NCBI RefSeq assembly: GCF_019649055.1
Contig: NW_026570285.1
Location: 372,001 to 436,000, forward strand
Length of the DNA: 64,000 nt
DNA from: Paramacrobiotus metropolitanus
Taxonomy: Eukaryota > Tardigrada > Eutardigrada > Parachela > Macrobiotidae
Direction of reading: 5' to 3'
The position numbers were made by a program, and so were the translations under genes. Under the pieces are notes generated by a model. That model worked only from the letters and a program-made list of their open reading frames with translations. It made no database searches and was not told where the DNA came from. Below are positions 55,641 to 64,000 of this stretch, piece by piece (position 1 is the first letter of the stretch; each line of letters opens with the position of its first letter).

Positions 55641-58600
55641 GAAGCAAATTATAATGAAGGTTCCGCTTTATAGAATCCCTGTACCTAACCACTTCCAAGC
55701 TGACTAGGCCAACAAGGCTATTTAAGGGCAAGTTTCGTTTAAAAAAATCATTTTTCTCGTTAGTTAACTGTAGTCACTTGAATAGACTTAACATTGCCTT
55801 TGAAATCTATTTGCGGATGTGATGCTATGTTGCTGGAAGGAAAAGGTCACCTGGGATCTGGAAACTATCTACAAATGCCATGCTATGCTACTGGAAAGGA
55901 AGGATAATCCTGGAGACCGGTCATAAAGGTAAAGATGACCTTTCCAGTAGCATAGCATAACATCTCTAGGTAAATTCAGATGCGGATGTTATGCTATGCT
56001 GCTAAAGGGAAAGATCATCCTGTACTGTAAAGCTCAGGTGACCTTTCGTTATCAGCAGAATGCCGTTACCGACCATGCAGGGAAGAAAATAATAATTACA
56101 GTGTATTCATGACCTTTCATTGAACACGAAATGTGGACATAATTATGGGCGTAATACTCAGATTTTTGCTCTTTCCACAACTTTTACCAGTTTACCTAAA
56201 TTGCATCTCAGGCTATTTTTAACTTTTGTAAGCAACGAATTTAAAATTTTTCTGTGTAACTAGATATGATAATACCAAACTATAAATGTAAATTGACAAA
56301 ATTAAAAACTTATAATCACTACCGCAATATAATGGCAAAAGCTATTATCACAACGGATGACAAGAATTCGTTAAAACAGATGCAGTTATTAGCTTGTATT
56401 TCAAGCTTTAGTGGCCTTTGATATTTAATTAAGTAAAGTGTAGCACCCTTGTTAAGTAAAACAATTACCGCGAACTTCATCAGTAGTGCAAGTAAAATCA
56501 CTGCAGCTCAACTATTGCTCTCCCGAATTTGCTATATTGTTTTTAGGTTGTTTGAACAAAGCAGAAACTCCAGAATTACTATTCCGTATTATGAAGCTGC
56601 ATACACCTATTTTACAACTGGAATATTAAACATCTGGATAAATAAAAATGAAGGATGTAATTAGTTGCATTTGCACCGAAGGTAATTAGTTGTACTGTAT
56701 AATCAACTCACGTTCATAATTTACGGAAAATATTTAGCCGCTTTCCACGGGTGTGCGTTTTTTAAATAGGGTTCACATTGGAAATTCGGTTAATTTACGA
56801 GTTTATATACTAAGTGTCAAATAAAACTATTAACACGCAATCAACCTTTTTATAATACATAAAACAAAGCTCTCAATTATCATGTTGCTGCACTATTCAT
56901 CGCATCTGGTTCCTGCTAATGTTTTCAAAGTAAATACGCCTTAAAAGTTGATATACTGTTAGTAGCATAAGTATTCTGTACAGGTTTTTTATCAGAATAC
57001 AAGTATTATATGACCACATTTGCATTAGGATTTTAAATAAAGGGTTAATGTCTTATGATGACCCCATTAATTGCTCACCATTAATAATAGCCTTAACTGC
57101 AACGAGAGACGATTTAGTACCGTACAGAAATAAAGCAGGAAAGGTAGTCATTCATCGTATCAGATTAATAGAAATATTGCATATTTTCAGGAAATCCACA
57201 GTTTCCAGAGGATCGAAATAGCGACATGAATTTCGCAACTGTTTTTCCTTCTGTTGCACTGAATTTATGAGAAACCGATCGGCTCGGTTTAGTATTATCT
57301 GGAAACAAAATTTAGAGATTGGCGATATTTTATGAACAATGCTTCAGTAGTGATGTGAATACAACCGTGGAAAAGAATGTATCATGTCAATAATTCTGAG
57401 CCAAAGGTTGTGGATAAATCTTTAGTTGTGGATGATTGCAACTGCACAAGCGTGTGATTATTATCATTTTTCTCACGCACAAACATTGCATCAAATAACG
57501 ATGTGCCGATTATGTACTCCACAGCTGTGACCCTGTTAAGAAGCAGATTATCGTATCGTAAATCATTTACATTATCAGTGCGAACTAAACGGAAGCTACT
57601 TGCAGAGTTTAAATGTAAGTGCTTATGTACACTTTTATGCATAAATAAAAATTTAAACATCCAAGTATTTACCGTACTAAAGATTTTGTCAGGTAGACTA
57701 CATATCAAAAAATGTCCTTATTGTAGATACTAAGCAATTTGGATGCAATTCATAATCAACTTTTTTGTACTGTACTCGTGACTTTAAAATCAGTATAAAA
57801 ATATAGAGAAATCAGTACAAAAAGGACAGGGCTACATTTATACCAGGATTATAATGACTGTCACTCAGTTATTGCCTGCGTAGCGGATCCAGTGGATGTA
57901 TAAAGTCCAAGTAACGAGCAACCACAAAAATGAGTGGGGCCAGCGAGGCTATATAAACAAGCGCTTTGCAGTTTAAAAATCGTTTTTTGCATTAATTGTA
58001 TAGTAGCCATTTCCATAAATACATCGTTGCCTTTGGAATCTCTCTGCGGATGTGCTATGCTTCTGAAAGAGAAGGTCACCCTACACTGTACAACTCAGAG
58101 AACCTTTTTTTTATTACCATTTACGCGTTATAGGTAAGTGAGCAATATTTATTAGCACAGTAATTGTGACCTTTCACTCAGTTAAAATGAGCAACTTTCT
58201 ACATGGGTAAAAGTCAGATTCCCACGCAATTTTTTCTACACGTGCGTACTGGCTTACGTTGGTAACCGTATTTCGTTCGTATTTGTTTCCAACTTGCTGA
58301 CTAAACACGGGTTAAAAGTACATGCAGCTGAAAGCACTGCAAATTGTCCATACGGGTTCTTCTATTAAGACGCAGGTTGCATATGATGTTGACGTATTAA
58401 CGCTACAATTAAAAAATAAAATAATAAAACTCATGATGGAAAAATGTTCAAATAAATAGTGCAGAATATCACTTCCATCTAACTGGATCCCTATCAGAAA
58501 TCAGGTTTTGTACCGTGCATGTGTAAGGCATTTTCTGTTCTAGATAGTATTTAAGTATTATACGGACACTACCTAGTTCTGAGCTGTTACCGGCAAGTTA

Positions 58601-59542
58601 TTGCTTCCAGATAGGTACGTCATAAGTCACATAAGTCCACATAAGCTAGGAAAATAAAAATTTGGAGCATTTTCAAAAATGTAATCAACTTTTGTGCTAC
58701 AATTTACATTGATTTTTTTATATGTACTGTGTAAGCATAGAGTACAGCCCATTAGCAGAGAAAAGTAGACAAGAAACAAAAGTATGGATGTGCGGTCGTC
58801 CTGCCAATGCGTTATATGCACTGAATGCACGCTGAATTAAGCTGGCTGGCAGGCCTGCCACCGGTTAGCGCGCCCAGTATACACCGGTACGGTGGCTATG
58901 TCAGGTTACCGTAACGTTGACTTACCACCACAGCATACCGGGTAGCACTACGATATAATATGACTGTTCTAGCTCGTAGTCTTATACTGATCTACATCAT
59001 ACAATACCTTTCTTAATTTACACTTGAACTTGATAAACCAATTTAGAACAAAAAGAACAATTCTGCAAGCTGTTTAGAACACCTACCGTTCCCAGAACAG
59101 AAGCAGCGTTCCCACGCTGAATATGTGCAGTACAATTATTATTTTTCAGTTTTGTTATTTTATAAGTAGTACACCATAACGAACTTTCATTCAATTTATT
59201 TTTGTTTTTTATTCCAGTGGGTTCCCGGTGAATTTTTCCGGGGGAGGGGAGTGATTTTACCAATAGCATGGGGGAGGAAATTTCTGGGCCCGGTGCACTT
59301 TCGTCTTTTAATGATTTATTTATATGCTTAAAATTATTAAACATATTAGACGCAACAATCCAACATTTTTTTAAAATTTATTCTAAAATCCATAGATATT
59401 GACATAGTGCAATGTTTATTTAATTTTGCAAATTTATTCGAATACGAGTATTTACCATTTATTGTCTATCTTTATCCCGGGGTATGCTTACGTGTTAGTT
59501 GTTCCTGCCTGTTACGTAATATCGGATTTGCAAGCACATATA

Positions 59543-60480
59543 CAGCGTGGTAACGCCAAGTTGAAGACAGCGCATATTTAATTCGCCCCCTCACTTCCCT
59601 GTACTTGTTGGTCCTGCTCAATTATTATGGATAAAACTATGGTTCACGGTTCACCTATTCGAAAAAAAATTTTCGCTGTCTTTTGTATAGATCTCATATT
59701 ATTTATATTTTAATTTCATTTCCGGTGAAATTTCGACTGACCAGCGTTTTCAGGATATTTTGGCTTGAAACTTTTTAACGCTCTTCGTACTTTTCAGTGT
59801 TTGGTTTTTTTTCTCATGTACTTTTCCGCCTATTTCAAGAAAAAAATAAGGTGGTTGGCTTTCCTTATCTTCCACAGGAAAGAGGATTTTTTTTAAAATA
59901 TGCTGTTTTCAAAAACCGACCGGGATTTTTTAGGTCGCCGTGGTAAATTCCCTGTACAGTTGTAAGGCATTACTCGGCTTCTCCCGGCCTGTTTTCGCAC
60001 AGACACAACTGTTAGGTGTCCTAGTTTTGTGTCTGCTCAGGGGGTAGTCGCTATTAACTACACTTGTCCAACAAAATCTGGGACCTACTGTGTCATCCAG
60101 GAATCTTCCCTTTGGGAGACCCTGCAGAATCGGAAACCAATTCGAATATGGAACAATTTTGTTTTGTTCGTTGGCACAAATATCAGCCTTTACGGTGATA
60201 AAAAGTACGAAAGAGACCCAGACGATCTGGATTTTTTGCGTAATTTTTTTGTTGATCCACCCCCTTTGCATTTTGCGAAGTGGTCACTGGTCAAATTCCA
60301 GTGACCACTTCCGGAAAAAATCCGAAAATTCCAGAAAGAGTTTATCCACAAAAACAGAGTGTTTTTCCAGTTCTCCAAACATAGCGTTACTAGTTTTAGC
60401 AATAAGAGGGTTAAAAGTACCAAACTCTGAAATTTTAATAATTGGCAACCAACTGTCTTCAACTTGGCGTTACCACGCTG
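59543..60480. mobile_element. Tc1/mariner-type element present only in the right arm
   Basis: A 938-bp element with perfect 28-bp inverted termini beginning CAGCGTGGTAACGCCAAGTT. It is flanked by TA at 59541-59542 and 60481-60482. The interior has open frames of about 90-113 residues on both strands without a DDE transposase pattern, so it is non-autonomous. An internal phrase, gcgaagtggtcactgg.. with its complement ccagtgaccacttccgg (about 60277-60316), forms a strong hairpin. The left arm carries an excision footprint at the matching site. Confidence 0.85.
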
Positions 60481-62439
60481 TATTTCCAAATTGTACACGT
60501 GCGCATTTTATTAACTTCGCCCATATCATTGCGTAATCCGTTTATTTAATTCTGCAGACTTGTAAGTTTGAAGCACTAAGTTTCAAGCACTTTTGAATAT
60601 CTGTGCAGATTCTGACTAATACCATGGCAAAATACACACTACGTGATAGCAATGAAATTCTTTCTCTGTACTCTTTCAACCTGCAACCGATGTACGCTCC
60701 AATCCTTAACGAAGTAGGTAAACATCGCTGCCCTCCGTCCGTTTCACTGTGTGCAACTGTGAACGGCCGATGCGCAGCACTAGCGCTGACCAGGGAAGTT
60801 TTGACGTAGCGGCAGTGGACATCGAGCAGTCGCACAGGTGCACGCGGCTGGCTGAGTATATGTGCAGAAACGGACGGAAGACAGCTTTGTTTGCTCTTCC
60901 AATTACGACTGGCGGTCATCATTTCTAGGCGGTTGATTAAACAGCGCTGCTACCACGTAGTGTAGTGTTATGCCTTGCTAATATTGTAACAGCGTGCAAA
61001 AATCCAACACTGACTTGTATTCTTCCTGCTGGGCACTGCACACTACAACAATGCTCTTAAAGCATCTCAACTCGAATTATTGCTCATTCAGCGCTTTGAG
61101 GGAAGTTACCACTGTTCTGAATATAAAAAGATGCGAAGGTCACAAAGCAGCTGAGATCTTTTATACAGTTTTAAGCCAGCATTAAGAAACACCAGTTCAC
61201 TGTGCCGCCAGATCGCAGCCTAATTCATTAGCGCGTCAAGTACGAACCGAAAACGAGCCACACCAAAAATTAGTTTTAGGATGTGCTTGGCAGGCTTCCG
61301 ATATTGCCCTGCCAAGCTTACTTTACACGCAGCGCTAAAACGATTTATCAGACGTTTGCTTTAAATAAACAATATTTCACTTCATGAGTCTTTTTTCTTC
61401 TAAGAAAGTTAAGAGTCAAATACAAATTGCTCTACATCTGTTAGAAAATATGTTCGGCGCACCTGAGCGAAATTTTATGTTAACGTTGACGACGATTTTT
61501 ATACCATATTACTGGAAAATGCAATCCAGCATTTGAAATTTGTCTGCGGATGTTATATACGCGACTGCTGTGTACGCTGCTATGTTTTTCTTGTACTGTA
61601 CAGCTGAGAAAACCTTTGTGTTATAGGTAAGTAAATGCTTTTTATTAGTTTAGTATTTGTGACCACTACGTAACTGAAATGTCCAACATTTTACGAGAAA
61701 ATAGAAACCTTTTTTTTCCGTCCATTATACACGAGCTGATTCAACTTTTAGTAAAAAATGAATTAAAAGCAACTACAGCGCAGTGCACTGTACGATTGAG
61801 TTCACAATATCCGGTTCGTACAAAAGCACTGCACCGCATGCGTACAGAATGCCGGGTATGGGGTTATGCGACCATTTCGTCCTAAGCTGTAAATCTAACT
61901 CAGCGCGATCTTATTATTAACAATCTGAGTAGATTGTAATAACTATTACAATCTGCGAAAGTAATTACATTTCTCATTCCTCGTCTTTTACATGGTAGGT
62001 ATTTAAATTTTGTGCAGCACGCAGTGCAAATTGCGTTTAAAACTTTCCTACTCTTGAAATGGTTGAACGCTTAAAATCAACATTCATAGCACGTATATAG
62101 TACTATGTATCTGTAGTACATTAACATAACCATTTGAAGAAATACGCAAAAGCCCACACTCCTGCTTTTATTCCATGTAATCAAGTTATGTACAGAACTC
62201 AATAGAAAAAGCTCACTACTTTTTTGTATCTCTATTCACATTAATGTCTAAAATAATTTGATGCTGGAATTAAACATTTTAATTTTGATAATTATTTAAA
62301 CTAACACTTTAAGTTCTTGTCTTTTGTGATCAAGTTCAAGTCAGCCGTTCCGTTAGCAAAAGTTAAAAGCTATATTTAAAAGAAATGAGGAAGCATTATA
62401 TTTATAACAGTGCTTTCGTTAAGAAACAGATTATTTGTA

Positions 62440-62899
62440 CAGTAAAACCCCTCGTTACATACACCCTTATACAACATTCACCTCTTTATTATATACATGC
62501 GGTTGGGAACCGGACTGTCCCGTGGATTATAAAATAGGGGCAGTTCTCTATACAACATTCACCTGTCTATAAGTATAACATACACCTTGTGTGGAACGGC
62601 TGACAGTAATTAACATACCGCCAACCCCCTGCGTAACATACAGCTGGCCGAATAAGCGCATTAAAATTTCGAAGAAAGTTCCGGTTTCTGTTTTAAATCT
62701 GATCGGTACTGAACCTGACAGTACGAAACAGCAAAACAGCGTCACCGCTCTTAGTTACTATTGATCAATATATGGCCTACCCCCCTTGGGGGTATGTTAA
62801 TAACCGCCCCTAAGGGCGGTGCCGCTATGTAACATACACCTCTTTACAGCATTCGGGGAGCTAAGAACGGAGGGTGTATGTAGTAAAAGGGTTTTACTG
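62440..62899. mobile_element. Pogo/Tigger-like MITE, right arm copy
   Basis: Mirror copy of 48461-48919, one base longer, also flanked by TA. Its presence in both arms at the matching site shows it was there before the arms were duplicated or that it was copied by conversion. Confidence 0.75.
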
Positions 62900-64000
62900 T
62901 ACCGTGAATCCTTTAAGCTTTGCCATTACCAAATATCATATGTACCAGCACGTATTTATGGTCACGCATCCTGCACGTGCAATACTTTTTCAGGTTTAGT
63001 GGGAATATACCAGAGTACTTTACGGTTTCTTAACGGTAAACATACAAGTAGGTTTATAAAAGAATGAGTGTAAGTTAGGTGCACCTCTTTCGTAAATGCA
63101 GTAAGAACTGCAAAGACAGCATGCACTTGAACCAAATTAGGGAAATGTAAAAAATGCGATGGTATAGTTACGTTCCTCTGCAGGTCTTCATTTCAAGAAA
63201 CGCTTAGTAAATGTGCGTTAGTAATTTAGGAACTGGCCATTATCGCTGTTGATAATTATAAAATGTCACAAATGTAAACACGCTTTGTTCACGCAACTTA
63301 CACGTGCATTACTTTTTAACTTTTATGATAATACAGCCCGATACGCTTATTTGTTGTTTGGATTTATTGGTGTGTTTTTAGTTTGGTATTTCAACATTAC
63401 GCTAAACTATAACGTAATGCCCCTTTAACGCAATTGCAACTATGAACGTTTACCAATTCCCGATGTGTGAACACGGGCTGCTCACCCACCGTGCTCATAC
63501 ACAACTACTATGCGCAGCAAATTTGTCACGCCAGAAAACCGTTTAATCGTTTCTACGGGCTTCTTAATTATAGTTTTGTTTATTGCGATATAGTTAAACA
63601 ATATTTATATTTATATTATTGTAGTATGTAAGTGCTGTTGCGTTAATAACCTCGATTGCGTAATCAGCTCGAATGCATTCTTTATTAGGGAATGATTTTT
63701 TTCAAAAATGTGTCTACAAGAAAAAGGACAGCCCGAAAAGTAATTTTCTGTTTCAAGTGCAGAATTTTTATAAGGCTGGTTCATCCTGTAATAATGACCA
63801 CACTCACCATTTGGCGCCTAAATGAGAAAAATTTAGAGACAGATATTTTGGTGATGGACTGCTATCCAATAATGCAATAGAAAATCGACTGAAGTCTTTT
63901 CTGGACTTGACGTAACCCTCAAAAAAACGTCAGTGATTTACTATTCAAAGAAATTGATTATTGTAAAACACCAACATGCAGTCTTCCATATAGCGTAATT

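Larger units (their letters stand above)
55641..64000 (-). repeat. Giant palindrome, right arm (continues past window)
   Basis: Reverse complement of the left arm. It is still pairing at the last base of the window (64000 with 47360), so its true length is unknown. It contains the extra 938-bp element at 59543-60480. A substitution near 63970 (ttattgt against ttattgc) is one of few differences near the edge. Confidence 0.95.

Overview
The window is animal (metazoan) nuclear DNA. The genes carry GT-AG introns and encode animal families: the tail of a class VII unconventional myosin, a BTB-BACK-Kelch protein, seven-transmembrane receptors of the arthropod gustatory-receptor type, and an F-box protein. 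The receptors and the F-box architecture suggest an ecdysozoan, possibly a tardigrade. That is my inference; the sequence does not prove it. Exon joins below were derived by reading splice sites and checking reading phase by hand.

Layout, left to right. (1) 1-4000: a graveyard of receptor pseudogenes on both strands, one split by a LINE fragment with a 5-bp target duplication, plus a relic of a myosin exon. (2) 4000-7413: non-coding, with a roughly 60-bp minisatellite. (3) 7414-10024 (-): a four-exon F-box gene. (4) 10768-18227: a complete, young LTR retrotransposon (370-bp LTRs, GTAT target duplication) with only a Gag-like zinc-knuckle ORF and a nested mariner-type element. (5) 18.6-20.8 kb: another receptor pseudogene, a relic of the last myosin exon and a probable retroelement fragment. 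(6) 22212-24807 (-): a six-exon Kelch-like gene with one apparent 1-nt frameshift. (7) 25.2-29.3 kb: a satellite array of 105-bp monomers. (8) 29293-33351: a foldback-like element with nested inverted arms. (9) 33627-38607 (+): ten exons of a myosin VIIa tail (FERM lobe, SH3, MyTH4, FERM) with no motor domain in the window. (10) 39326-40459 (-): an orphan multi-pass membrane protein. (11) 41591-43067 (+): the only intact receptor gene, followed by inverted receptor relics. (12) 47360-64000: a giant near-perfect palindrome with an 859-bp spacer, running off the right edge.

The most striking structure is the palindrome. Its arms are nearly identical, both carry the same pogo/Tigger-like MITE, and neither has a convincing gene. 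At one site they differ: the right arm holds a 938-bp Tc1/mariner-type element flanked by TA, while the left arm has TA-CTG-TA, the expected excision footprint of such an element. So the element probably existed before the difference arose and was lost from the left copy. A join of two haplotypes in inverted orientation during assembly remains the main alternative to a real chromosomal palindrome.

The receptor genes and myosin-tail relics recur together (3.6-4.0 kb, 18.6-20.5 kb, 33.6-44.4 kb). This points to repeated segmental duplication and decay of a myosin-tail plus receptor neighbourhood, with transposons filling the gaps.
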